From positions 62,001 to 126,000 of the forward strand of contig URRW01000001.1 of NCBI GenBank assembly GCA_900550285.1: 64,000 nt of DNA. The letters run 5' to 3'. Positions 41,739-50,677 of this stretch are shown piece after piece. Made by a program: the position numbers and the translations under genes. The notes beneath the pieces are model-generated. The model had not been told where the DNA came from. It saw only the letters and a list, made by a program, of their open reading frames with translations, and made no database searches. Origin of the DNA: an uncultured Lachnospiraceae bacterium (lineage in GTDB: Bacteria; Bacillota; Clostridia; Lachnospirales; Lachnospiraceae). Every line of letters begins with the position of its first letter. The first letter of the stretch is position 1.

Positions 41739-43857
41739 TTTCCTTTTCTCCTCCATATGCCGTTTCCATACTCCAAAGCTCCAGTTTTTTCACCCGCCCG
41801 GTCTTTTCTCCCAGCCGGATGCTCCTTGTTTTTCCATCCCCATAGTTACGCAGCGACATGCTCTTTCTTCCGTTCAGATACATTTCTATCATCGAACCGT
41901 CTACGAAGCATTCCAGCGTTATGTCTTCCTCATTGCAAAAGACCTTATCCAGCTCTCCCCTGCATTTGGAAAGCTGTTTTCCGTTCCCGTCTTCCGCGCC
42001 GAATACGCCTGTCTGCCTGTCATAATAAACGGTCGTTTCCATCGTTCCGCACGTTACGGTCACTTCGGGCCTTTCTCCGTGCGCGCACAGCTTCATCCAA
42101 AGCCGGTTCCCTGCGCATCCTTCCAGCGCTGCCTCCGCATCCTTTTGCAAAACATCCGATACGTCTACAAGACACTCTTTTTTCAGACCGTACAGCTCTC
42201 GTATCGGGCAGATGCAAAGCTTTCCGTCCCGAATGGACAATTCCACCGGAAGTCCCCCGTTATGCGCCCATCCGGCATGGAATTCTTCCTTCCATCCCCG
42301 CTTGCCCTGCGCGATCGTAAATACCACGCTCCTGAAATCCGGCGTTACGAATCCGCTCGGCCCGGTAAATACGCCGCAGCCTAAATCGAACAGCATCGCC
42401 CTCTCGTGCATCGGGGAAAACCTCATCTTCTCCCTGTCCCAATGCCCGAGGAAATAATAGGTCTCCACCACCTCGTTTTCTATCTGACAGGCGCACATCA
42501 TCAGGACATGGCATACTATCTCATTGTTTTCATCCCTCAGAGGGAGCATCACCGGAAGCTCCCATACATGTCCTACCTCCGGGTTTCTCTCAAAATCATA
42601 TTCCGTCACAAAGCCGTGGGATTCCCAGTCGACCAGATTTTCCGAACGATATACAGCGGCGTTTCCCCCGCCGTTTTCACTGTCCCCCGTTCCTACCAGC
42701 ATGTAATAGATGCCTTCTTCCTCCCACACAAAGGGGTCTCTGAATTCTCCTATAAAGCCGATATCCTGCGATACGACCAGCTCGGGATGCTTTTCCCACG
42801 CAGGAAGCCTTTTATCCGTCCTGTCAAACGCAGACGCCAGCGCGACTCCCTGATTCGGCAGCTCTTTATGATTTCCCGCCGTATAAAAAATCCTCGGGAT
42901 TCCCTCTTTATCCACCAGCGCGCTCCCAGACCAGCAGCCGTCCGGGTCTATTCCGCTCTTTTCCGTTTCCAGCGCCAGAGGCATATCCTCCCAATGCACC
43001 ATGTCTCGGCTCACCAGATGCGCCCACTGGAGATGGTTGAATATCGGCGCATGGATATTCGCCTGATGGAAGATGTGATAATAGCCGTCGTAATAAAAGG
43101 GCGCGTGTGGCTCGTTCATCCATTTTTCCGCCGCTATCAGATGGTAGCCCGGGCGGTGGACGTCTTTTTCAAAAATATTCCTGTCAAGCTCGGAGCCCTT
43201 CATGCAGATTCCCTGCTTTTCCTGATGGAGCTTTCTTATCTCCTCTTCCGAAAGCCGTCTGTCCTGAATGAGCGCTTTTTGAAACCAGCCGTAAAAGATT
43301 CCCATCCTCACATCTGCATCCGCACTGTCCTGATGTCTTCCTATCCATGCCTTTTTTTCAGGCCAGTCTATCTTTGCGTGACGCGGGAACTGCTTTCTGT
43401 TTGAGAGCACACCGTTCACATACAGGTCAAGCCATCCGGCATCCTGCCAATATACGACGCTGACCCAGTTAAAAGCTCTCTTTTTCAGATGCTCTTTTAA
43501 GGACGCTACCTCGAATACCGCCGTTCCCGTCCCGAATCCTGCCCTGACTTCTCCGTCTTTTGCAGACGCTGCATAAAAGCCCTGCTTTTTTTCCCTGTCA
43601 AAACAGGAAAACAGACCGTCCGGGGTTTCCGCATATTCCAGCGGGGCGATACAGAAGCTGGCTGTAAAATTTCCTTCGGTCTTTTTCCATTCCTCGCCGC
43701 TTTCAAACCATACGGAATATCCGTCAAACAGCAGGGAGTCCTCCCAAAAGCGTATCTTCCGGTTTGCGAAATCCGGGTCGCCATTCATCTGAAAGCCCGG
43801 CGCGCCCTGACATACGCAATCATCCTTTTCCCCTGTTTTCCATGTTATCTCCATCAT
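41728..43857 (-). CDS. GH32 protein with N-terminal LamG-like domain and WMNEPHA motif
   Basis: 709-aa protein. Residues about 60-215 look like a concanavalin/LamG-type domain (NWVSVVYWQDAGWLDLYVNG, WIGRHQDSADADVRMG). The GH32 propeller runs from about 230 to 545 and a beta-sandwich follows. The first GH32 motif is WMNEPHA rather than WMNDPNG, so Glu replaces the nucleophilic Asp; FRDPFVW and a WELP acid/base motif are retained. Such variants may be fructotransferases or act on unusual fructosides. No signal peptide. It lies 21 bp after the activase gene. Confidence 0.85.
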   Translation of the reverse strand: MMEITWKTGEKDDCVCQGAPGFQMNGDPDFANRKIRFWEDSLLFDGYSVWFESGEEWKKTEGNFTASFCIAPLEYAETPDGLFSCFDREKKQGFYAASAKDGEVRAGFGTGTAVFEVASLKEHLKKRAFNWVSVVYWQDAGWLDLYVNGVLSNRKQFPRHAKIDWPEKKAWIGRHQDSADADVRMGIFYGWFQKALIQDRRLSEEEIRKLHQEKQGICMKGSELDRNIFEKDVHRPGYHLIAAEKWMNEPHAPFYYDGYYHIFHQANIHAPIFNHLQWAHLVSRDMVHWEDMPLALETEKSGIDPDGCWSGSALVDKEGIPRIFYTAGNHKELPNQGVALASAFDRTDKRLPAWEKHPELVVSQDIGFIGEFRDPFVWEEEGIYYMLVGTGDSENGGGNAAVYRSENLVDWESHGFVTEYDFERNPEVGHVWELPVMLPLRDENNEIVCHVLMMCACQIENEVVETYYFLGHWDREKMRFSPMHERAMLFDLGCGVFTGPSGFVTPDFRSVVFTIAQGKRGWKEEFHAGWAHNGGLPVELSIRDGKLCICPIRELYGLKKECLVDVSDVLQKDAEAALEGCAGNRLWMKLCAHGERPEVTVTCGTMETTVYYDRQTGVFGAEDGNGKQLSKCRGELDKVFCNEEDITLECFVDGSMIEMYLNGRKSMSLRNYGDGKTRSIRLGEKTGRVKKLELWSMETAYGGEKENGR

Positions 43858-43878
43858 ATCTTTCTGCCTTTCTGTCTT

Positions 43879-44769
43879 TTACTCTCTGTCTGCCCCGAGC
43901 GCTTCCCGCACCCTTTTTACCGCCTCGTCCGCATCCGCCTGACCGAAGGGATGGAACGGAAGCTGCATCGCGCGGTATTTTGAAGCCGCATGGTCCGTTA
44001 CCGCAAAGCAATCCACCCTGCATATATTGGAAAGCTGCTTCAATAAGTCCCGGCGCGCCCCTGTCTCTTCTTTTGTATCATTGATTCCCGGTATCAGCGG
44101 CATTCTTATAATGACCGGTTTTTTCTCTTCTGACAGCTTCTTCAGATTGTACAAAATCCTTTCATTCCCAACCTCGGTCAGCCGCCTGTGCAGCTTTGTA
44201 TCCATCGCTTTGATATCGACAAGGAATATATCCGTATATTCCAGCAGCTCTTCTATATGCTCCCATTCGACATTCAATGCGGTATCTATGCAGGTATTTA
44301 TCTTTTTCTCCCTGCATTTTCTGAGAAATCCCGCCAAAAACCCATGCTGTAAAAGAGGCTCTCCGCCGGAGCAGGTCACTCCGCCCTCTTCTCCGTAAAA
44401 ATCCACATCTTTTAAGACTTCCTGCAAAAGCTCATCCTCTCCGATGCTCCTTCCGCAGGCTGCCAGCGCTCCTGTCGGACATGCGGCAATGCACTCCTGT
44501 TTTTCAGGACAGTCCCTGCACAGGGATAAATCTATCTGATGCCCTTTTTCCGTAAAACGGTGCGCGCCTCTTTTGCAAAGCTTTTCACATTCCTTACAGC
44601 CGATACAGCGTTCTTCATAGAACAGCATATCTTCCCCACTGTCCCATGACTCCGGATTGTGGCACCACTGACATCTCATGCCGCAGCCCTTAAAAAAGAC
44701 TGTCGTCCGTATCCCCGGGCCGTCATGGATACAGAACCGCTGTATTTCCATTATCCGCGCTGTTTTCAT
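43879..44769 (-). CDS. Glycyl radical enzyme activase (radical SAM)
   Basis: 296-aa radical SAM activating enzyme. The SAM-cluster motif is C29-x3-C33-x2-C36 in KGCGMRCQWCHNPE. A ferredoxin-like insert follows with two further cysteine groups (CIGCKECEKLC and CRDCPEKQEC..CP, about 52-95), the layout seen in activases of glycerol/choline-type glycyl radical enzymes rather than PflA. GGEP is present near 134. It starts only 1 bp after the stop of its partner enzyme gene, so they form a functional pair in which it installs the glycyl radical. Confidence 0.93.
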   Translation of the reverse strand: MKTARIMEIQRFCIHDGPGIRTTVFFKGCGMRCQWCHNPESWDSGEDMLFYEERCIGCKECEKLCKRGAHRFTEKGHQIDLSLCRDCPEKQECIAACPTGALAACGRSIGEDELLQEVLKDVDFYGEEGGVTCSGGEPLLQHGFLAGFLRKCREKKINTCIDTALNVEWEHIEELLEYTDIFLVDIKAMDTKLHRRLTEVGNERILYNLKKLSEEKKPVIIRMPLIPGINDTKEETGARRDLLKQLSNICRVDCFAVTDHAASKYRAMQLPFHPFGQADADEAVKRVREALGADRE

Positions 44770-44770
44770 T

Positions 44771-46819
44771 TCACGTCCCTCTCGTTATCCTGCGGATGAT
44801 ATGCTCCTGCAGATTTTCATCAAGGTCCACAAATCTCGCGTTAAATCCCCACACCCTCACTATCAGGTCCCCGTGCTTTTCGGGTTCCTTCTGCGCTTCT
44901 CTTAATTCCGCTTCCTCATACATCGCGATATTTAAAACCGGGATGTGCGCCTTTTCTGCCGCTTTTATCATCTGCCTGAGTATTTTTTCCCTGTCTGCCC
45001 CCATCACAAAGCTTCCCTTGTCCAGCGTCAGATGAAGCGGGGACGACGCATATCCCTCTTCCATCGGAAGCTTTGCCGCCGACCTTATCACCGCTGTAGG
45101 ACCTTCCTTCGCCGCTCCGGGAGTCGGAGAACAGTGCTCTCCTATCATATCGCCGAACTTTCTTCCATCCGGCGTCGCTCCCGTCAGATTCGCAAAGATA
45201 CGGAAATCAATATTGTACAGCCCCGGCCATATCCGCTGACCGCTGCTGCTTTGATAAGCGTTTACCTGCTCTATGAACGCCTGTGAAATGACAGCCGCAA
45301 GCTCCTCCGCTCTTCCTTCGTCATTTCCGAATTTTGGGGCATGCAAAAGCCGCTGCCGCAGTATCTCATATCCCTCAAAATCCGCCTCCATCGCTTTTCT
45401 TAACTCTGTCAGCGTACAGTATTTTTTTTCAAAAACACCGTATTCTATCGCTCTCAGGCAGTCCGCCGCCGTCGTTACCGTCCCAGAAAGGAGCTGGTAG
45501 ACCCGTGTGGAAAAACCTCCCTGACGAAGAGGATCGTTCCCGGTCTCAAGGCACTCCTTAAACATTCCCGCGATGAACGGGGATGTCAAAGATTCCGTTT
45601 CATCTTTGCTTATCTGCTCGTCTATCTGCTTTATCCATTCTCCAACCTGATACCGCTGCTGTCTCAAAAACGCCTCTAAAAAATCATCGAAGCACTGCAT
45701 TTTTTCCAGCTCTCCCGAGCGATATCCGGTCTTTAATCCGGTATGAGGGGTAAATTCCGGGGCATAACGACTGTTCTTCCTCATTTTTACCGGATGCACG
45801 AACGGATTTTCTTCGCCGTTAAAGACAGTCAGCTCCACTGTCTTTACCATTTCATGCTGCCAGAAAACGATGTTGCTCGTTCCGTCTATCAGCGTTTCCG
45901 TACATCCGTCATTAGCATAGTTGACAGCCTCTCTGTGAGGTATCCCCGCGCGCTCCATAGCGGGGATGATATAGTCGTCAAAATATAGCGTAGGCTGTCC
46001 TTTTCCCTCTCCCAAAAGCCCGATGCACATATCCAAAAGCTTTTCGGGCGTATTGGAATGTATCCTGACATTCAGATGCGGCTCCGCCTTTCCGCTTCTT
46101 TTATATGCCTCCAAAAACAAATACGTCAGCTCATTTGTTTCATCCATCCCGTTTTCATTCTGCCCGGAAAGCATCAGGTTCCTCAGCGTGTCCCCTGTCG
46201 TCATTTTGTTCAGTTTTTCATAAAACTGGACGATTTCCTCAAGTATCGCCTGACGGTTCAGAACCCCCGCCTTTTCCTCCTTTTCATAAAAAGGATAAAG
46301 GCGCTTATCCAGCCTGCCGATACAGCCTCCTCCAAAGGGACTCCTGAGCAGATATAAAAACCAGAATAACTGCAGAGCCTCTGCAAAGGTCTGCGGCGCG
46401 TCCTGCGTCAGCCTTCTGCATATTTCCGCAATCTTTTCCAGCCTTTCCTTCTCCGCTCCCGCCGCCTGCACAGCCATGTCTTCCGCCGCCTTTGCATGCC
46501 GTGCGATAAATTCCTGCACCAGCCCATATGTCCGATGGACTCCCTCCCTGTAGATACTGCGTTCCTCCGGTTCTCCCTCCTTTGGCTCCGTCAGGGTAAG
46601 GACTGTCCCTATCCCGTACAGAAGGATATCCTTTCCCATCGGATAATGGGTATTGTCCGCTCCATAAAATGCCTCGTAGGATTTTCTGTCGTAAACCGGA
46701 AGGTGAAATCCGGCGAGGATACCGGATGAAGGAATCTCTGTCCCGTATCGCTCCATCATCTCCTGAAATATCCGTATATAGTTGTCTATGCGCTGCTGTA
46801 ACGCTTTCTCTTTCTCCAT
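44771..46819 (-). CDS. Glycyl radical enzyme of unknown substrate, short form
   Basis: 682-aa glycyl radical enzyme of the PFL-like superfamily. The radical Gly is at about 658 in RVWGFNARFVDLDENLQEH, and the thiyl Cys is C306 with E308 in NDGCTETL, the C-x-E pattern of dehydratase/lyase members (glycerol, diol, choline, hydroxyproline types). PFL instead has CC. It is about 100 residues shorter than those enzymes, and the motif GCTET differs from the common GCVE. Substrate cannot be assigned. I chose ATG 46819 (MEKEKALQQ). Context: activase immediately downstream, sugar permeases upstream, fructosidases and Fe-ADH downstream. Confidence 0.9.
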   Translation of the reverse strand: MEKEKALQQRIDNYIRIFQEMMERYGTEIPSSGILAGFHLPVYDRKSYEAFYGADNTHYPMGKDILLYGIGTVLTLTEPKEGEPEERSIYREGVHRTYGLVQEFIARHAKAAEDMAVQAAGAEKERLEKIAEICRRLTQDAPQTFAEALQLFWFLYLLRSPFGGGCIGRLDKRLYPFYEKEEKAGVLNRQAILEEIVQFYEKLNKMTTGDTLRNLMLSGQNENGMDETNELTYLFLEAYKRSGKAEPHLNVRIHSNTPEKLLDMCIGLLGEGKGQPTLYFDDYIIPAMERAGIPHREAVNYANDGCTETLIDGTSNIVFWQHEMVKTVELTVFNGEENPFVHPVKMRKNSRYAPEFTPHTGLKTGYRSGELEKMQCFDDFLEAFLRQQRYQVGEWIKQIDEQISKDETESLTSPFIAGMFKECLETGNDPLRQGGFSTRVYQLLSGTVTTAADCLRAIEYGVFEKKYCTLTELRKAMEADFEGYEILRQRLLHAPKFGNDEGRAEELAAVISQAFIEQVNAYQSSSGQRIWPGLYNIDFRIFANLTGATPDGRKFGDMIGEHCSPTPGAAKEGPTAVIRSAAKLPMEEGYASSPLHLTLDKGSFVMGADREKILRQMIKAAEKAHIPVLNIAMYEEAELREAQKEPEKHGDLIVRVWGFNARFVDLDENLQEHIIRRITRGT

Positions 46820-46849
46820 GCTGTCTCTCCCTCGCCGTGAAATCAAAGA

Positions 46850-46880
46850 GGGCAGGCTTATCTGATTCATAAGCCTGCCC
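46850..46880. promoter_or_regulatory. Intercistronic stem-loop between binding protein and GRE genes
   Basis: A perfect 12-bp inverted repeat (gggcaggcttat / ataagcctgccc) with a 7-nt loop lies in the 106-bp gap. On the minus strand only TCTTTGATTTC follows, so it is a weak terminator or an mRNA-stabilising element. It could make transport genes more abundant than the catabolic genes. Confidence 0.65.
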
Positions 46881-46925
46881 CCATTCCTACTCTGCAGCAA
46901 GCTGTAGGGTATTTTTTATCTTATC

Positions 46926-48566
46926 TTATTTCTCAAGAGCCTCTACATAGCGGTCATATGCTGCCTGCCATGCGCCGATGACTTCCTGCAGACCCATGTT
47001 GTCCAGATCCTGTAAATACTGGTCCCATTCCTCTTCGATACCGCCGTCTTTCAGCCAGTGAGCTACCTTCTCCTCTGTCAGGGACTTGATATCGCTAAGT
47101 CTGTCATTGATAACATTTATCTCTTCTTCGGTATTTACAACGGTCGGATAATATTCTCTGCTGTCTACATACTGGAACCAGAAGTTCTCGATATCATTCA
47201 GTCTCTCCTGAGCGCGGTCTTCCATGTAGTAATAGGTGCCGTAATCCTCATTCAACTGCTCCACAGGTCCTAAAAACTCGTTCTTAGACTTTAACTCGCC
47301 TGCCGTCTCGCCTTCCTTTAACTCTCTCATGGAATAGCAGCCGTTTGCATCGGGTTCCTCTGTCCAGTAGGTTCCGATAGGTCCGTAAATGGCCTGCATA
47401 CTGTTGAGAGGCTCATACATCTGGTCTACCCACTTTAACAGCAGCTCGGGGTTCTTACATGCTTTCGTTACAGAAAACTTATCGCAGCTGGTCGTTCCCA
47501 TTTCGTTTAAGTTTACCTTATACGTTCCGTCAGGACCTTCCAGGATAGGAAGATATTCATAGCTCTCCGCTCTCTCCTGACCTACTACCTCCGGGATTTC
47601 CCACCATACATATACGCCGAGTCTGGGGTCTTCTCCGTTTCCTTTTGCAATATACTGGCTGGAATCCTGAGAGAATACCTCGATATCGATAAGTCCTTCT
47701 TCAAACCAGTCATGATAATATGCGATAGCATTTTTGTACTCCTCGCTCGCAGCCTGATAATAAACCTTGCCGTCCTTGATGGCTCTGTGGTCCATCTGGT
47801 AATCGGTGCAGCCAAAGGGAGCTAACAGCGTTCCGATACCTGCGCACCATGCGCCGTTCTTTTCAGGAAAGATAAAGGACAGCGGAATTTCATCGCTCGG
47901 GTCGCCGTTCCCGTTCACATCGTTTTCCTTAAACGCCTTCAGTACATCGTGAAGCTCGTCAACAGTCGTAGGCATCTCCATATTTACCGCTTCCAGCCAG
48001 TCGGTATTGATAGCGGTAAACTGCGGTATCGCGCCAATGTAATAGTTTTCCCCGTCATCCTTTGCAGTAAAGCCCATTTCGGAAATGGAAGGCAAGCCGT
48101 AGATATGTCCGTCAGGCATCGTGCATGCCGCAAGAAGGTTCGGACGCTTCTCCACAATCTTCATCAGGTTCGGCATCGTCTCTTCGTTGATGTAGCCCTC
48201 CAGAGGGATGAGCATACCACTTGAGCCATATGTGATCAGCTCTGAATTACTTAAACCTGCCGCCATCAGGGCGTCCGGAAGGTCATTGCCGGAGTTTAAC
48301 AGCAGGTTTTTCTTCTCTGTCAGGGTATCGCCGGAAACACAGTTCCATTCGATGGTAACGCCCATCTTTTCATTCATCTGCTGAACGAGCGGCTTCTCGC
48401 TGTTGTCCGGAGACAGCGGGCTGATTCCCGCAAAAATCTTGAAGTTCTTTACTTCGGGGTCGATTTTGGCAGTCTCCTCTGTTTTCGATCCGCATGCCGT
48501 CATGGAAAATACCATTGCAGCCGTCAGACCTGCAGCCAACACTTTGTTTACTGTTCTTCTTTTCAT
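46926..48566 (-). CDS. Sugar ABC transporter solute-binding lipoprotein
   Basis: 546-aa extracellular solute-binding lipoprotein of the large LplA/YtcQ type. The signal peptide ends in a lipobox (MTACGS), placing the acylated Cys near residue 25. The size and the paired LplB/LplC-like permeases point to an oligosaccharide ligand. It shows VNGNGDPSDEIPLSF, a calcium-binding-like loop common in this group, near 215. It captures the operon's substrate, presumably a fructoside, outside the cell. Confidence 0.92.
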   Translation of the reverse strand: MKRRTVNKVLAAGLTAAMVFSMTACGSKTEETAKIDPEVKNFKIFAGISPLSPDNSEKPLVQQMNEKMGVTIEWNCVSGDTLTEKKNLLLNSGNDLPDALMAAGLSNSELITYGSSGMLIPLEGYINEETMPNLMKIVEKRPNLLAACTMPDGHIYGLPSISEMGFTAKDDGENYYIGAIPQFTAINTDWLEAVNMEMPTTVDELHDVLKAFKENDVNGNGDPSDEIPLSFIFPEKNGAWCAGIGTLLAPFGCTDYQMDHRAIKDGKVYYQAASEEYKNAIAYYHDWFEEGLIDIEVFSQDSSQYIAKGNGEDPRLGVYVWWEIPEVVGQERAESYEYLPILEGPDGTYKVNLNEMGTTSCDKFSVTKACKNPELLLKWVDQMYEPLNSMQAIYGPIGTYWTEEPDANGCYSMRELKEGETAGELKSKNEFLGPVEQLNEDYGTYYYMEDRAQERLNDIENFWFQYVDSREYYPTVVNTEEEINVINDRLSDIKSLTEEKVAHWLKDGGIEEEWDQYLQDLDNMGLQEVIGAWQAAYDRYVEALEK

Positions 48567-48595
48567 TTTTTTACCTCCACTTTTTTATTCCAGCC

Positions 48596-49504
48596 TCAGC
48601 CTTTCACAGCCCCGGCCATGAATCCTTTTTCAAAATACTTCTGCACGAAGGGATATGCGATCAGCATCGGGACTGCTCCCACAACGATGGATGAAAACTT
48701 GATAAGCTCCGTTATCTTGTTCGCCTCCGCGTATCCGCCGTCCATATTTCCCATCATCGTCGCCGTCGCCTGACTCTGTATCAGTATCTGACGCAGCGCC
48801 AGCTGCAAGGGATATTTGGATTTTTCACTCATATAGATAAGAGCCGTAAACCAGTCGTTCCAGTATGCTACCATCGTAAAAATGACCATAACTGCCAGTA
48901 TCGGTTTGGAAAGCGGCAGCGCTATCCTGAAAAACGTCCTTAAGTTGCTGCTCCCGTCAATGGACGCCGCTTCATACAGCTCCTCAGGGATACTGCTTTC
49001 AAAAAACGTCCTGCACACGATAACATTGAATACCGCGACGCCTCCGGGAAGTATCAGCGACCATACGCTGTTTAACAGCCCCATCTTCGCAACGACCAGA
49101 TAAGTAGGTATCAGACCGCCGTTGAAATACATTGTGAACACATAGAACATCATGATGCTCTTACGGAAGGGGAGCGTTTTTTTGGAAACGCAGTAGCCTG
49201 TGGTGATGATGAGCGCCACGGAGACGACAGTCCCCAAAACCGTATAATAGATACTGTTGATATAGCCTGTCGCGATGGATTTCTCCTTAAATACCCTTGC
49301 ATAGCCTTCAAAGGTGACCTTCGAGGGAAGCAGGAACGTCTTGCCCGCATATACCTCATACGGGTCTGAAATAGAAGCTATCAGCACATAATAGAGCGGA
49401 TACGCAACGATGACGAGCAGGATGGCAAGGAAGGTATAGTTGAAAATATCAAACATCCTGTCAGACGTCAGCGTCTTTGCTTTTTTTATTTTTTTCATGT
49501 TCAT
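48596..49504 (-). CDS. Sugar ABC transporter permease, LplC/MalG-like
   Basis: 302-aa CUT1-type permease with six transmembrane helices. The ATPase-contact EAA motif is ELYEAASIDGSSNLRTFFRIALPLSKP (about residues 180-205). It starts 11 bp after the first permease gene. No ATPase gene is in the operon, so a shared MsmX-type ATPase must energise it. Confidence 0.93.
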   Translation of the reverse strand: MNMKKIKKAKTLTSDRMFDIFNYTFLAILLVIVAYPLYYVLIASISDPYEVYAGKTFLLPSKVTFEGYARVFKEKSIATGYINSIYYTVLGTVVSVALIITTGYCVSKKTLPFRKSIMMFYVFTMYFNGGLIPTYLVVAKMGLLNSVWSLILPGGVAVFNVIVCRTFFESSIPEELYEAASIDGSSNLRTFFRIALPLSKPILAVMVIFTMVAYWNDWFTALIYMSEKSKYPLQLALRQILIQSQATATMMGNMDGGYAEANKITELIKFSSIVVGAVPMLIAYPFVQKYFEKGFMAGAVKG

Positions 49505-49515
49505 CCTCCTCCCCG

Positions 49516-50466
49516 TTAAATAAAGCTTATATCAGAAACCTTTTTGCATATCTTATTTACGACAATGAGCAGAATGATGTTGACCGCCGTATTGAACAAC
49601 CCCACCGCTGTGGAAAAGCTGTACATTGCTTTCAGCATACCCTGTTCGTAAACATAGGTCGCGATGATTTCCGAGGTTTCTTTATTCAGGTTTGTCTGAA
49701 GCAGGAATGCTTTCTCAAAGCCTACGTTCATCAGGTTGCCGAACTGCATGATAAGCTGTATCACGATGATAGGTATCAGCTCCGGTATATCGATATGAAG
49801 TATCCTCTGCCATGTGCTTGCACCGTCTACCTTCGCCGCTTCATGCAGGGATGCGTCCACGCTGGAGAGCGTCGCAAGATAGATGATAGTCCCCCATCCG
49901 GCATCCTGCCAGATGCTCGACGAAATGTATATCGTCCTGAACGCAGAAGCCGAATCGATGAAGTTTACCGCCTCCGGCGCCCCGAACGCCTGCGCGATGA
50001 CATTTACAAGCCCGCCGTAAGGAGAAAGGAAGATACGCAGCATACCGCAGAGTATCATGACTGAAATAAAGTGAGGCGCGTAAATGACTGTCTGCGTAAT
50101 CCTCTGGAACTTCTTGCATCTTACCTGATTGATGAGCAGCGAAAGGATGATAGGGATAGGGAACGTCCATAAAATGCTGTATAAGCTCAGCAATACGGTG
50201 TTCCTTATCATTCTCACACTGTTATAGCTGTTGAAAAAGCGTGCGAACCATTTCAGTCCCACCCACGGGCTTCCCAGAAAACCGTCTACCGCGTTGTAAT
50301 CCCTGAATGCGATCTGTACGCCGTATATCGGAATATACTTAAAAATAATCGTCAGCAGGATACCGGGCAGTAGCAAAAGGTAAAATTCCCAGTGTTTCAT
50401 TATCTGCTTTCCCAGCTTTTTGTGTGCCGGTATCGGAGCGGCAGCACTTTGCTTGTTCTTCCTCAT
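49516..50466 (-). CDS. Sugar ABC transporter permease, LplB/MalF-like
   Basis: 316-aa CUT1-type permease with six transmembrane helices and the EAA loop LHEAAKVDGASTWQRILHID (near residue 205). It is the first gene of the operon. GGAGGAG lies 5 nt upstream of ATG 50466. Its promoter and a palindromic operator lie in the divergent region shared with the LacI gene. Confidence 0.93.
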   Translation of the reverse strand: MRKNKQSAAAPIPAHKKLGKQIMKHWEFYLLLLPGILLTIIFKYIPIYGVQIAFRDYNAVDGFLGSPWVGLKWFARFFNSYNSVRMIRNTVLLSLYSILWTFPIPIILSLLINQVRCKKFQRITQTVIYAPHFISVMILCGMLRIFLSPYGGLVNVIAQAFGAPEAVNFIDSASAFRTIYISSSIWQDAGWGTIIYLATLSSVDASLHEAAKVDGASTWQRILHIDIPELIPIIVIQLIMQFGNLMNVGFEKAFLLQTNLNKETSEIIATYVYEQGMLKAMYSFSTAVGLFNTAVNIILLIVVNKICKKVSDISFI

Positions 50467-50505
50467 CCTTACTCCTCCATTCTCGTCCTTTCTTCGCCTC
50501 TTTTG

Positions 50506-50517
50506 TGAAACGTTTCA
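50506..50517. promoter_or_regulatory. LacI-type operator O1 (TGAAACGTTTCA)
   Basis: A perfect 12-bp palindrome with central CG, 14 bp downstream of the -10 of the operon promoter on the minus strand. The position suggests a roadblock or occlusion by the divergent LacI-type protein. Confidence 0.7.
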
Positions 50518-50531
50518 TGCTTGTTGATTTT

Positions 50532-50560
50532 ATTTTATTCTTGTATTAATCATTTGTCAA
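50532..50560 (-). promoter_or_regulatory. Sigma-A promoter of the fructoside operon
   Basis: On the minus strand TTGACA (50555-50560), a 17-bp spacer and TAAAAT (50532-50537) lie about 65 bp upstream of the first permease start. A near-consensus promoter. Confidence 0.8.
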
Positions 50561-50644
50561 CAAACAATTCATGCTTTTTATGCTATATTTATAATTTTAT
50601 TAATTTTTACCAGTTTTTTTATACTGTTTTTGTACAAAACAAAC

Positions 50645-50673
50645 TTGTAACGTTTCATAGATTGTGCTAAAAT
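50645..50673 (+). promoter_or_regulatory. lacI-type gene promoter overlapped by operator O2
   Basis: TTGTAA (50645-50650), a 17-bp spacer and TAAAAT (50668-50673) form a promoter. TGTAACGTTTCA (50646-50657), one mismatch from O1, covers its -35 region, which predicts autoregulation. Confidence 0.7.
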
Positions 50674-50677
50674 ATAT

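Noticed and set aside
43879..44769. Anaerobic sulfatase-maturating enzyme for the sulfatase at 32 kb
   Set aside because: The cysteine layout and its 1-bp distance to the glycyl radical enzyme identify it as that enzyme's activase.
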